Shown here: in pieces, positions 1 to 10,065 of the stretch | Position numbering within the stretch: the first letter of the stretch is position 1 | Layout of the letters: each line of letters starts with the position of its first letter | DNA from: Labia minor | Lineage: Eukaryota; Arthropoda; Insecta; Dermaptera; Spongiphoridae | Length of the DNA stretch: 64,000 bases | Direction: 5' to 3' | NCBI GenBank assembly: GCA_963082975.1 | Contig: OY720348.1 | Coordinates: forward strand, 63,513,719-63,577,718 | Notes under the pieces: model-generated | Told to the model about the DNA's origin: nothing | The model's input: only the letters and a program-made list of their open reading frames with translations | Databases searched by the model: none | Made by a program: the position numbers and the translations under genes

Positions 1-91
1 CTTCATCCACGTAGAGACTTTTTGAATGAATAAACTCATAAAACATATAACCTACCCTAATATCAGATCCAAGAATATGATTCATTTAATA

Positions 92-755
92 ATAGTACCT
101 GGTTCACCGAACCGCCGCTCGGTCATTAAAAAAATTATTCCTTATTATCGGGTTTGGCTGGCAATATTAATAATTTGTCCAACGAGCCAGCGTTCAAATA
201 ATTTAAAAGAACATAAAATAGTCCTAAAACATATATCCTACCTTAAACGTATGTATTAATGCTCTAAAAGAATGGCCTGTTGATATAACAATTTATATTT
301 AGTCATTTGATTTAATATAATATATTTTGATTTTACATAAGCGCTGTATCATGTAGTTGATGACGTCATTTAAATTTCCTATTTTAAATTAAGAACAAAC
401 TAATAAACGTTCTGAAACAATTTCAAATAATTTATATGTATGTATTAATGCAATAAAAACAGATATAGATATAACATAAATATTTTTAATTTTATTTTAT
501 TTATAATATATTTTGTATATAAGGAAGCGCTGGGTGACGTAGTTGCTGACGTGATATAAATAACAAATAATATAAATAATAAATAAACAATAAAAAACTA
601 ATGAAGATGATTTTTCCCGAGGCTGAAACCAATACAGATCGATTTTTCTTTATACAAATTATCTATGGTGTGAATTTCAAAAAAATCCTTAGAGTGAATA
701 TTTCAAAACTATAGATCTATATATACATATTTATACAATTTTTCTAGTATAATAA
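92..755 (-). repeat. Dispersed repeat family Y, copy 1
   Basis: This is the longest copy of a dispersed family also seen near 9520, 17740, 30396, 35606 and 61810. Its left end carries a GC-rich hairpin box; read on the minus strand this is ACCGAG-CGGCGG-TTCGGT followed by GAACCAGGTACT. Its right end carries the family signature AATACAGATCGATTTTTC and then CTAGTATAATAAGAT. The middle (about 195-400) is repeated imperfectly at 405-560, so this copy holds an internal tandem duplication. No coding sequence is visible. The hairpin near one end and the TC start on the other strand resemble a non-autonomous rolling-circle element, but the CTRR end is not convincing. Confidence 0.65.
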
Positions 756-1555
756 GATAAGATAATTAAAAGAAATAAAAAATAAATTTCAATTTTAATA
801 AAAAGAAAATTATAATTATCATTAATTAAATTATTTTAAACAGAATTTGTCTAATGATTAAATTTAGATAAGTCTTTTTATAATGGTAATTTAATTTACT
901 TTAATTATAAGAAATAATTAAAGAAATTTTTTTTTTTTGCTGCCTAAAAGATAAAATTTATTAATGTTAATACTTAAGGGAGCGTTATTTAAAAAAAAAA
1001 AAGATAAACTAAAAATAAAACAAAATAAGTGAAATGGTTCGTTAAGAAACGAATTGTTGCTAACAATTGCAACTGTTCAACTCAGCTGAGTTCATAAATG
1101 AACCACAGTCATTATATATATATTTATAAATTTAAAAAAAAAAAAATAAATAAAAATAATAATAAAAATAATGATGTATAATTTGGTGTTATCTGGATAA
1201 TTTTAGTCATAATTATTCGTGATTAATTTCTGGATTAAGTGTACGGGAGATGAATTCGGTGGGGTTGATGGCCGACCTATTATCGACCGTACGGCTACAT
1301 ATTTGGACATTTTGGGGTTTTCAAACAACCCTGTCTCGTCAGCTCATCTCCATTGACATGGAACAATTTTCCAACTCATTCCCTCACAAATTTGAATTGA
1401 TATTGTTAGTTTAATTGCTCTCCCACCACTAATATATTTATCAGGTGATAAATATAAAAATCGATTACTAACCACATCACAATTCACTTTTAAAAAATTA
1501 CAAGAACTAATAATTCATCATGACTATAGAATATATACACTATGTAATTGGTTTA
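756..1555. other. AT-rich intervening DNA
   Basis: Mostly A/T runs. Positions 1230-1400 have more balanced composition (GATGGCCGACCTATTATCG and nearby) but match no repeat in this window and hold no open frame of note. I see no supported feature. Confidence 0.5.
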
Positions 1556-1724
1556 CAGTGAAACCTCGGGTTACGAGCTGGCTAGTCTGTCTCAGTTACG
1601 AGTAAAATTTCGGGTTATGAGTCATATGAGCAAGGTTTGTTAGATTTTTTTATATATAGCCTTTTTCTAGTCAGTAATTCAAATAATAATTATTTTGTAT
1701 GTAAATATATAATGTAAGACAATC

Positions 1725-2059
1725 AACAAAAACCTCTAACTTTTGTACGTCCCACGCAAGTACATTAATTGGGTGTCCTATTATCAGTACAATAGGTCTT
1801 ATCAACCTTTACCTTGATTTTCTTGATCAACGGCGCTACTTTTTATCAAGTAGATTCTTATTTTTGATCCCGGAGGCTGGGTTGACTCCGTCCCATAGAC
1901 CCCAGCTAGAGGAATTTCCTTTTTAGGCCCAGGAACACGAGAATGTGGGCCAACAATGTTCTTTAAGTTTTTTTTATTTTTAAAAAAGTATATTTATTAG
2001 CCAATTTGTGATACATATAATTGAGCCAACGGTGTTGTCTCTCACCCTGTGGTGCCTTC
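1725..2059 (-). mobile_element. tRNA-derived SINE-A, copy 1, nested
   Basis: SINE-A reads, in its own orientation: a GGCGCCACAG head, a tRNA-like B box (usually GGTTCAAGTCC), then GGGGTCTATGG, a body with AAGTAGCGCCTCCGATC, and a tail ending CAAAAGTCAGA-T(n). This copy is flanked by a 13-bp direct repeat, ATGTAAGACAATC, at 1712-1724 and 2060-2072. That is a classic LINE-type target duplication inside the Tigger-like element. The B box region is decayed. About 62 bp of foreign sequence interrupts the promoter half (1961-2022). Confidence 0.8.
1961..2022. mobile_element. Insertion inside SINE copy 1
   Basis: The SINE segment GGGCCAACAATGTT (ending near 1960) is repeated as GAGCCAACGGTGTT just after the insertion (from about 2023), giving an imperfect 14-bp duplication. 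The inserted sequence contains TTATTAGCCAATTTGTGAT, which also occurs in the insertion at the equivalent site of SINE copy 2 (near 6600) and in the Tigger-like element (near 2290, inverted). Confidence 0.55.
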
Positions 2060-2099
2060 ATGTAAGACAATCTAAAAATAAAAATGTAAATGTATACTA

Positions 2100-2204
2100 T
2101 CTATCTCTGTGGCTTTACGGAACTCGAAAATTCTTGGCTGCAGCAACCACAGTTCTCCAAGTATCCCTATTCTGAGCCACAATCCTCCAATCCCTACCCT
2201 GTCT
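2100..2204 (-). mobile_element. LINE 3' tail fragment L1
   Basis: On the minus strand this translates as WRIVAQNRDTWRTVVAAAKN followed by FRVP and a stop. That is the C-terminal end of a common arthropod non-LTR retrotransposon polyprotein, after the reverse transcriptase. The stop codon is followed by the tail CCACAGAGATAG. An 11/12-bp direct repeat (AAATGTATACTA / AAATATATACTA, 2088-2099 and 2205-2216) flanks it. This is a dead-on-arrival, 5'-truncated insertion inside the Tigger-like element. Confidence 0.75.
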
Positions 2205-2899
2205 AAATATATACTAATTACGACAATTAGTCACCAATTGAATGTAAAAATCTTTTTTGTTATGTTATGTGATAAAAAAGTTTACGTATAATTGGCTAAT
2301 AAACTTACTTTTTTAAACGAAACTAAACTAAGCAAGATTTGTCGTGAGAGATAAGAGGAAGAAAAAGAACCTGTCGATAGCAGAGATTCAAACTCAGTTC
2401 AATGTGGTTACAACGAAAAAAATTTGTAAAAGAAATCCATCTAGATGAAGTAGCAGCTATTAGGGCTATTATTAATTTATTTGATGATGGTTCAGTTCAA
2501 AAGCTTGTCGTCAAAATCAGATGCCGTTTACAAACTTCTTTAAGAGATAGGGATAGTGATGAATGTAAACCAATATCATCGATAAAATTTAAGGTTAGTG
2601 GCAAAGAGTGAATCTTTTGTGTGTTTTACTAAAATCGAAGTAGACACCTGCAGCGAATAATCCTTCCTCGAAATGAAACCACGACGTCTTCTTTATATAG
2701 TTTGATGAATAATCAATTGCTTTAATATTTTATACATTTATATGCATTAATAAATAATATTGTTTATTATTAAATATAATTAATGCAACGAATTAATTGC
2801 AATTAGACTACTACTTATGAGAAATGTTGTTTTGGTTTGCGAACAGTTTCGGGTTACGAGATACCTTCCGGAACGAATTAAACTTGTAACCTTAGGTTG

Positions 2900-3083
2900 T
2901 AGATATCAGATAATAGTTAAGATTGTTTTCAAGTTGGTATCACTTTACTTTTAGACTTTAGGTGAGCGTTTCTCAACCTTTCAGTATTTGCGGCTCAGTT
3001 TTCAATCATAATTTTCATCGCACCTCCATCTTACAATAAAATATATACAACAACAATGTAATGTATTTTTTGGTGTTTTTTTC
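2900..3083. other. Intervening DNA
   Basis: Short AT-rich spacer between the Tigger-like element and the foldback element; no feature seen. Confidence 0.4.
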
Positions 3084-3495
3084 ATAATTATTAAAGGGAT
3101 TTTTATTAAAATACCACATATTTGTATAATTTATTTATTAAATATTTATTAAATAAACGTTTCGACTGCTTACTCTAAAACTCATCATTCGTGAAACGAA
3201 ATCTTAAAATTTAAAACTGACTTTAATTAACTTGCTTTGATGGTGGTGACTGACTTCATGATGATATTTGAAAATTGGTGGAAAAATTAGTTACTTACTT
3301 CACACTGCAGGTGGCGCTGATGTCACTGTAAACAAAAGCTGATAACAATCATTCTGAGTCATTCTGCTTAAGTCAGAGAAAGCGTACTGAACTTGAAAAC
3401 GACTACAGGATAAGCTGTCGAAACGTTGTACGTTTATTTAATAAATAAATGATAGAAATATGTGGTCTTTTAATAAAAATCCCTTTAATAACAAT
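3084..3495. mobile_element. Foldback/MITE-like element with ~80-bp inverted ends
   Basis: The left arm (ATTATTAAAGGGATTTTTAT, ACCACATATTTGTATAATTT, TAAACG, TTTCGAC) returns as its reverse complement at the right end (about 3410-3495). The arms flank about 240 bp of more balanced DNA. A short derivative with both arms and almost no core lies at 6281-6410. No open frame is present. The GTCGAAACGTTGTACGTTTA box in the right arm resembles boxes seen in Penelope-like elements, so the superfamily is uncertain. Confidence 0.65.
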
Positions 3496-4177
3496 AATGT
3501 ATATTGAGTTTTAATATTATTTTTAAATAACGACCTCCTAGGATGTGAGATCAATAAACAGACAAACAAACACATTAAAAAATAATCAAAATATTTCCAT
3601 TTATTTGTGATTATTAGATATAACATAAATTATTGTTATACCTTCACACGAGATAAGAAGATTTCATTGAAAATTTGAAAAATTATAAAGAAATACAGCG
3701 AGTAACGAATGAAAAATGTTCATACATTCAAAACTCACAATAATAATATTGAAAGAATAAATATTTTATTTCTCTTTTCCTTTTTTTCTCCTCCCCGTAT
3801 CGTTCTAGAACATATTTTAGAGTTATTTAAATAAATATTTAATTTAAATGTTTCTTAAAAATTAGTCTCCTTAACTTGAAGTTCCCTTTCTCTTTTTTTT
3901 TCATTTCTTTTATTCCATTTGCTCATTTATTAGTCCCATTTGTTTCTCCATTTTTATTTTAACTTTCTTGTCTGTCTAGTATTCAGTTGACAATATATCA
4001 GCGGATGTCATCTTTTCACAAATTCTACATATTTTTTCTGATAGTTAAAATAATGAATAAGATAACATGGATAAAAAGCTATTCCTATTTTTTTTTTTTG
4101 ATAATCAACTATGCTCTAGTTTTTAAAAAATAAATAAATACATAATATACTAGTATATATATATATATATATATATA
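3496..4177. other. AT-rich DNA with a TA microsatellite
   Basis: A/T runs and a pyrimidine-rich stretch (3770-3980), ending in a (TA)n run at about 4152-4177 that abuts the Helitron end. A 62-codon frame at 3438-3626 is not supported as a gene. Confidence 0.5.
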
Positions 4178-5085
4178 CTAGCTGCTTCGAGCGCCTTCGG
4201 CGCTCTCCTTACCTAGACGGGGGCTCCACCCCTTGTACCCCCCGAGTGTCCCTATTCTGAGCTATAACCATCTAACTCCTACCCTGTCCCATCTCTCTCA
4301 CGTTCCTTCCTACATTGTCCGCCCTGTTCACAATTGGTCTTCCCAACGGACGTTTTCCAATCGAACTCCCCACCAATATATTTTTCCTCTCCCATTCTAG
4401 CCATGTGCCCTGCCGATCCCAGCCTTCTCGCTTTTATAACCCTAACTATATCTAGAGATGCATAGAGGTCATGCAATTCCTTGTTATGCAGTCTCCGCCA
4501 TTCCCCGGTGTCCTCATCTTTCTTTGGACCATAAATGCTGGGAAGAATCCTATTCTCAAATACTCTGAATCTACTCTCATCTCCCAGGGTTATAGACCAT
4601 GCCTCCCACCCATATAATACAATTAATAATTTAATAATTTTGATCCCCTTTGATAATAATTTCCCGATTGCAACCTCGATTTAAATTCTTTGCAAATATT
4701 ATTCTCTCTGATACTAATTATTTTGTCTTATCACTATTAATTTCAAACCCCATCAATTTTCCTTCGATTAATTTTTTTATGCTACTTTAAATGTTATTAA
4801 TTTATTTAAAAAAAATCAGAGTAAACAAAATAAAAATAAAATATAAAATTAGCATAACACTAAACTACTATAAAAATAATATTAAAAAATATATTATATA
4901 TTAAAATCTTACGTGAAAATCCAATTATGAGATCAAATTTTCTTAATTAAAATAATTTACTCACATAATCTTAAAAATTAATAGTATTAAATTATAGCCG
5001 TAATGTGAATGTTTTCAAAGTTTAAAAGGCCAATAAGATCAATTGAGATATTGTAAATATCAATAGATAGGTATATAAAAAGATT
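4178..5085 (-). mobile_element. Helitron carrying LINE sequence (minus strand)
   Basis: On the minus strand the 3' end reads GAGCGCC-GAA-GGCGCTC hairpin, GAAGCAG, CTAG, then T. This is the Helitron signature of a hairpin about 10 nt before CTRR with insertion before T. The same terminal block, with GGGGCGGAGCCCCCGT just upstream, ends the elements at 16081-16580 and 31667-32353. Almost directly inside this end lies LINE sequence (4230-4790). Beyond it is a block (GATCTCATAATTGGATTTTC, near 4910-4940) shared with 31960-31985 and 42838-42862. The 5' end is not clear; near 5090 a Helitron 5'-region motif (TCTGCACATTGCTCAGAATT) appears in the opposite orientation. Confidence 0.6.
4230..4790 (-). 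pseudogene. LINE reverse-transcriptase C-terminal fragment L2
   Basis: This is the longest LINE relic here. In order on the minus strand, with stops and frameshifts, it gives GFEINSDKTK (end of the reverse transcriptase palm region), then GDESRFRVFENRI, DEDTGEWRRLHNKELHDLYA, SLDIVRVIKARRL, GHMARMGEEK and a tail matching L1 and L3. The best open piece is 65 codons (4279-4476). The usual W-AGHVARM box is mutated (GSAGHMARM). The arrangement matches a widespread arthropod non-LTR retrotransposon; I do not assign the clade. It lies inside Helitron boundaries, so it is either captured or nested. Confidence 0.8.
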
Positions 5086-5224
5086 TTATCTGCACATTGC
5101 TCAGAATTTAAATTACCGCCAAATTATCGCCACCAGCGCCTCTATGATCTAGTATGGTAACTAAACTATTTTTAATTAATATTCTTTATAATTTTTTTAA
5201 AATTTTTCTAATTAAAAAATCGAA

Positions 5225-5370
5225 AATGGGGCTTCGAGGTCTGGTGGCCAGCCCCTTTGTGCTTCCGTGTAAAAAATTCCATGTCCCTGGGTGCGATAGA
5301 GAGCTCGGTCAAACAGACAGGCAGACAGGTAGACAGACACATTACACTTGCTTTTATTATTATAGATATA
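5225..5370 (+). mobile_element. Possible RTE-type retroelement 3' end
   Basis: Balanced-composition sequence (CTTCGAGGTCTGGTGGCC, ending TGCGATAGAGAGC) runs into a CAGACAGGCAGACAGGTAGACA repeat, then ACACTTGCTTTTATTATTAT. GACA-rich repeats followed by an ATT tail are typical of RTE-like LINE 3' ends. Several short frames cross it on both strands; none looks real. Confidence 0.4.
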
Positions 5371-5529
5371 GGAGAAGTTATTTCCTGGTTATTTTCATGT
5401 TTAATCGTGAGATTTGAGCATCGACGTTTCGGTTTCCATTTTGATGCCATTTTCAAAAATAAATTTTTAGAATTTGGGGTCTTATTCTTAGTGACTAAAT
5501 ATAATATAAGGATTTTTGGGTTGACTGAC
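5371..5529 (-). repeat. Repeat P, copy 1 (GAAACGTCG box)
   Basis: This segment matches 18190-18420 and, more weakly, the opposite strand of 50990-51110. The shared core on the minus strand is TTGAAAATGGC...CCGAAACGTCG followed by TCAAATCTCACGATTAAACA. Such boxes occur near the ends of Penelope-like elements and hammerhead-containing retroelements, but this copy lacks a CUGAUGA core. Confidence 0.45.
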
Positions 5530-5835
5530 TGGATGAATTTGACTTTTCTTTATTTGTTTAGTATCCAATGAAATCCTGATATTGGAACGATTTGAAATGT
5601 CAATGTCAGTCAATACGTGAGGTTTTCATTTTTCCTAATTTAGAATCTTTCCCAATTAATACAAACCTCTGGAAACAGTTGATTTATCAACTGCTAAGCT
5701 GTTTGAAAGTTCTTGGAGAGTTTAAGCTGGGTTTTACGCTCAACAAGTTTTGCAATTCATTGTCTTCGAACTCTGAACCTTTCTTTATCATTGAAACCAA
5801 AATTACCACTTTTATATCTTTAAAATCAAAATTAA
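5530..5835 (-). pseudogene. mariner-type transposase N-terminal relic
   Basis: On the minus strand, three frames together give a mariner helix-turn-helix region: SEFEDNELQNLLSVKPSL, then LAVDKSTVSRGL, then IGKDSKLGK, LTD and NRSNIRISL. These correspond in order to the second HTH (the '...STVSRRL...GK..KLGKWVPHELT' region) of mariner transposases with a long N-terminal domain. At least two frameshifts and several stops are present. No catalytic residue is retained. The mirror frame on the plus strand (5592-5849) is a shadow. Confidence 0.7.
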
Positions 5836-6164
5836 CATTTAGTATATGACGAAGTAGCTTTACCAGAAATTCCTATAAACATGTGATGCACATTGTCATG
5901 AGTCGTGAGGTCACTTCTAATCATACAACAAAATGAATTTTGAGCCTTCCATGATTATGGTGTGTAGGTATTTATTGAACAACGAAATTATATTAAACGA
6001 AAAACTAATAAAAATAATGCCAAAATAATATTAATAACAATAATAAAATAAATTTAAATGGAAATGTCAAAATTATTGATTTTTTCATTGATTCTTTGAG
6101 TTTTCACTACTAATAACTGTAAATATTAAAATTATATTAAATTATCAACTACATATAATAAAAA
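5836..6164. other. AT-rich spacer
   Basis: A/T-rich DNA with (ATA)n-like runs between the mariner relic and a SINE; nothing else seen. Confidence 0.5.
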
Positions 6165-6250
6165 AACTTCTGACTTTTGTACGTCCTATCAAGTTGGTTA
6201 TATTAATTAGGTATCCTATGATCGTAGAACGGGTCCTATCAACCTTTACA

Positions 6251-6410
6251 TTTTTTGTTTTTATTTTTGTAGTATTTATAATTATTAAAGTGATTTTTAT
6301 TTAATAACCACATATTTATATAATTTTCATAATAAGCAGTCGAAACGTTGTACGTTTATTTAACTAAATAAATAAATTATACAAATATGTGGAGTTTTAA
6401 TAAAAAAAAA
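6251..6410. mobile_element. Foldback derivative nested in SINE copy 2
   Basis: Contains the left arm (ATTATTAAAGTGATTTTTAT) and right arm (GTCGAAACGTTGTACGTTTA ... AAATATGTGG) of the 3084-3495 element with almost no core between them. SINE sequence AACCTTTA is duplicated on both sides. Confidence 0.6.
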
Positions 6411-6575
6411 ACATTTAACCTTTATCTTGATTTACTTGATCGGTGCCGCTACTTTTTATCAAGTACCTTCTCATTTTTGATCCCGGATGCTAGGTTGACT
6501 CCGTCCCATAGACCCCAGCTAGAGAAAATCTCTTTGCCAGACCCGGCAACCACGAGGATGTGAGTTAACGCTGTT

Positions 6576-6911
6576 AGTTTAGTTTAATTTAGAAAATAAT
6601 GTTTATTAGCTAATTTGTGATTCATACATTTTTTTTTATCTCATAACATAACACAAAAGGGCTTACAATAATCTTTACATTCGATCAGTCACTCATAGTC
6701 GTAATTAGTATATATTTACACTTTTATTTTTAAATTGTCTTACATTATACTTATTTTTGAAATTTGACTTACTGACTTGGAAAAGTCTATATATAAAACC
6801 TAGTCTACATATTGGTGGGGGATGGGGGAATATTTACAGGGGAGTGGGTGGATGGATTTAGGATTTGTGATACAAATTTTTTTTTATATTTTATATTTTT
6901 TTTTTATAAGT
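6576..6911 (-). mobile_element. Insertion at the SINE promoter site, copy 2
   Basis: The SINE string GTTAACGCTGTT occurs both before (ending about 6575) and after (from about 6909) the insertion, a 12-13-bp target duplication. The insert's minus strand contains ATGTAAGACAATTTAAAAAT and TTATGTTATGAGATAAAA, which match internal sequence of the Tigger-like element (1700-2330). The insertion point is the same as in SINE copy 1. Confidence 0.55.
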
Positions 6912-6942
6912 TAACGCTGTTGACTCCCACCCTGTGGCGCTT

Positions 6943-7854
6943 TAATTACATATTATAATATTTGTTATTAATTTAAAAAACAAGTTTATGTATTTTATAT
7001 TTATTTAAACATAATTTTTCTTTATTTATTTACCTGAAACTAATAATTAAAACTTTTTCTAATTTAATATTTTTATATCATATACTGAATAAAAGAATAA
7101 AATAATACAAATTCTTTTTGGCTTAAACATTCGAAGTAATATTCTAATTTATTTTATATATATATATATATATAAAAGAAAAAATATCTTGTTTTCACAG
7201 TCCAATTTCCAAATATTGAATTTATTAATCTTGTTTTATTTCGCGTAGTTACGCATTTCGCTCCACCAGGCTGTGAAATTAGCCTTGGGTTTCATTTAGC
7301 AAAGAGTAAAAATTATATTCACTCTCTTAATGAATATACAATACAATCTTGTCCCTTTTTTAATGGATCATTCTTTTACATTTGTTTCTATTTAATTAAA
7401 AATATAATCGATTAGTTATCTATATACCTGAATTTCAAAATTGTCCAAATGTTATATTGAATGGTAAATTAAAAAGAAAATAATACTAAATTATAATCAC
7501 TAGATCGATTATAAAATTTATTTTATACTTTTATTTGTTTATTTTATTAATTTAGACGTTCAGTTTATATTAACACAAACCATAGGGGTAGCGAGGGGTG
7601 CAAAGGGGAGGCATTCATGCCCCGGGCGCTATTCACAAAGGGGCGCCAAATGATCCGCAAAAAAACAAAAAAATTGCTGGGTCATTTTTAATTTTATTAT
7701 AATTAATTTCTAAAAAATATATATTTTAAATTTATTATCAATGTTTTTAAAATAATGTTTTATAAATATGTAAAATAAAACATTTGACTATAATTCTAGA
7801 TGATGAATATTATATCAAAATCTATATATATATATATATAGTCTAGTTTTCTCA
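6943..7854. other. AT-rich DNA with a GGGGCGCC-rich patch
   Basis: A/T-rich with (TA)n at about 7140-7172 and 7822-7840. A patch at 7580-7660 contains GGGGTGCAAAGGGGAGG and GGGGCGCCAAAT, similar to patches near 26930 and 29720; these may be hAT remnants but the ends cannot be defined. Confidence 0.4.
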
Positions 7855-8316
7855 ATTACAACGTTCTGAAGGTCCCAGAGTCATAGAAGACGGTTTGAAC
7901 TAGAATAATGAAATTTCGTAAACGGACATTATTCGAAATTCGTAGTTTTCTTTCAACTTTTGAGAAATGTAGCTCATTCGGAAGAAGGTCATCATTACCT
8001 ACCACGTTTTGATTTTTTTTTCCTTGAAACTGACCGTAAAAATAAAGATATATGTTTGATAGATTTTCACTTGATTACAAATTGTATAAAACTGCTATAT
8101 ATAGAATTTCAGCTTGATTGAATCGCTGAAATTACCGGAATTAATTTTTTAACACCACAAATCACGCGCAGGCACGTGACGTGGTGCTATCAACAAAGAG
8201 CCAATTACGCGCTGGTTTAATATATATTTCTGAATTTTAATTTAATTTTAATAAATTAATATATGTTAATTAATACAATTAAAATTTGCGAGATAGTTGA
8301 GTGGAGATACTCCAGA
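7855..8316 (+). mobile_element. Helentron-like element H1, 5'-truncated
   Basis: It carries the family body (GACGGTTTGAACTAGAATAA, GAGAAATGTAGCTCATTCGG, ACTGCTATATATAGAATTTC, CACGCGCAGGCACGTGACG) and the family 3' end: GCGAGATAGT, then GAGTG-GAGA-TACTC, then CAG, followed by T-rich DNA. The 5' end before GGTCCCAGAGTCATAG is missing. The family is described under the H2 copy. Confidence 0.75.
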
Positions 8317-8402
8317 TTTTTTTCTTTTTCAATTATTTTTATAACATAATTCGTTTCTTTTTCTTTTTTAATGGTTTTACATGTCAGAGGTATGTAAAAG
8401 AT

Positions 8403-8658
8403 CAGCGGTCGGGGAACCGGGGTAAATTACCCCAAATGAGGTAAAAATGAAATTTTTGTGAGAAAAAATGTATATATTTTTAATTTGCTATTTTTTAAAT
8501 CTGCTTTTCAAAATTATCATGGGGGAGGGGCTATAATAGGAAAGATGCTAAAAAGAGGCGATTTCGTTTGTTTGTATCTTTTGCTCTTCACCATGGGGTA
8601 ATATCAACTTACACAAAAATATGTTGGGGTAATGATTAAAAAAATTCCCCGACCGCTG
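8403..8658. mobile_element. hAT-type MITE with perfect 14-bp TIRs
   Basis: The left end CAGCGGTCGGGGAA is matched exactly by the inverted right end TTCCCCGACCGCTG. Flanks TAAAAGAT and TTATAGAT form an 8-bp duplication with two mismatches, the length used by hAT transposases. The CAG...CTG ends also fit hAT. The 256-bp interior has no coding capacity. Confidence 0.8.
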
Positions 8659-9519
8659 TTATAGATAATATTTTTTACATTTTTATTGAATTTTAAAAAT
8701 TTTGTTTTTTAATTTTTTTAAAACTGTCACATATTTTCACCTAAATTGTAATATTAATTTAATTTTTCCCAATTTTTTTGGATTCGAGTTTATATAAAAT
8801 ATAAAACAAAAAATATATATATATAAATTTATTTTTAAATTTAATATTTATTCTTATGTAAAATGAATTTTAAATCTATATGAAATTGATTGTTTTGAAA
8901 TGTTGTTCAATGTAAAAATTTGAACATTACTTTAGTAGAATACTGGTAGTTGTTTAAACAAATTATTATTTAGCATAAAATTTAATGAACAATTTTATCA
9001 TTTATAGTTATATCATAAAATTAGCATTTTAAGAAAAGATTAAATCGATGTTGACGTAAAATGACGTCTATAGACGTCCGGCTACTGTTGATGAAGGTGC
9101 AAACGACGTCTATCGACTTCTTAGATTATAATTATAACAAATAAAGGGCTCCGACCTACTGAAATAACAGAGACGCCATCTAGTTTGATGTGGCCGAATT
9201 ATGACGTTACGGTCACAGTGACTATGACTTTTATATATAATAAAATGTATATGAAGCAAATATTGATCATAAATTTATTTTATTTTAAATTCAACAAAAT
9301 CAATCAGTGCAATAATTCATTTCAATGAATAAATAATAAATTAATTATTATTTACCAAAAAAAAATTAGTAATAAAAATCTCCAAAAACTAACTAATTTT
9401 GCAAAAAAAAAATGTGCTTTTTTAGACCTTCAATAGTATAAAAATGAGCGTCAAAGTGTTAATCAGATAAAATTGTAAATTTATTTTCAAGGAATTTAAT
9501 ATTCCATATCTATCAACAG
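8659..9519. other. AT-rich DNA
   Basis: A/T-rich. Between 9050 and 9230 the phrase GACGTCTATAGACGTC and variants recur (ACGACGTCTATCGACTTC; GACGTTACGGTCACAGTGAC), giving a small patch of CG-containing palindromes. No gene seen. Confidence 0.45.
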
Positions 9520-10065
9520 ATAAGTACCTTGTTCACCGTGCCACCACTCGGTACTTTAAAAAGATTATTCCTTATGTACTATGAATATATTTAAGATAAA
9601 GATTAAAATAAATAAACGAAAAAACATATGAAACAATTTCAAATAATTTAAAAGAACATAAATTAAAAAAAAAAATTAGTTATAAAACATACAGCCCTTA
9701 AATATACGTATTAATGCACTGAAAGACAGAAAAGTATGACCTGTGGATATATAACATAATATATATTTCGTAATTTGATTAAGAAATATTATTAAAATAA
9801 ATATTTTTAATTTTATTTTATTTAGAATATTTTGTATTTAAGGAAGCGCTGTGTGTCCGACGTTACCCGGCGCCATTTTTTTTAATTATTAAAATTCCTA
9901 TTTTAAATTAGGAAAAAATTTTTCGGAAGCTGAAACCAATACAGATCGATTTTTCTTTATAATAATAATCTATGGTCTGAATTTCAAAAAAATCCTTAGA
10001 ACTGTTTAATATTTCAAAAATGCAAATATATTTAGTGTATATATATATATTATTTGATAGTATAA
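9520..10065 (-). repeat. Repeat family Y, copy 2
   Basis: The left end has the inverted terminal box (GTACCTTGTTCACCG). The right part has GCTGAAACCAATACAGATCG and CAAAAAAATCCTTAGA as in copy 1. The middle retains GGAAGCGCTGTGT. An 83-codon minus frame (9908-10159) spans the end and has no supported function. Confidence 0.65.

Larger units (their letters stand above)
1556..2899. mobile_element. Decayed pogo/Tigger-like DNA transposon
   Basis: The left end reads TA then CAGTGAAACCTCGGGTTACG, and the right end on the opposite strand reads TA then CAACCTAAGGTTACAAG, followed by TTCGTTCCGGAAGG and CTCGTAACCCG. Cycles of 'tt/cgtaac' and 'TTCGTTCCGGA' next to a TA target are typical of pogo/Tigger termini. 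The element spans 1344 bp but includes a nested SINE (1725-2059) and a nested LINE tail (2100-2204). No intact transposase remains. A 69-codon frame at 2402-2611 lies inside and could be a fragment of it, but I could not match it to the family. Confidence 0.6.
6165..6942 (-). mobile_element. SINE-A copy 2 with two nested insertions
   Basis: SINE-A sequence appears in three pieces: 6165-6250 (tail end, ACTTTTGTACGTCC), 6411-6575 (body and B-box half) and 6912-6942 (GGCGCCACAG head). A foldback derivative interrupts the body and a roughly 336-bp insertion interrupts the promoter half. An approximate 10-bp repeat, ACATATAATA / ACATATTATA, may be its own target duplication. Confidence 0.75.

Noticed and set aside
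2402-2611. 69-codon frame within the Tigger-like element as a transposase domain.
   Set aside because: Position fits, but I could not place DDE or HTH residues, so no function is assigned.
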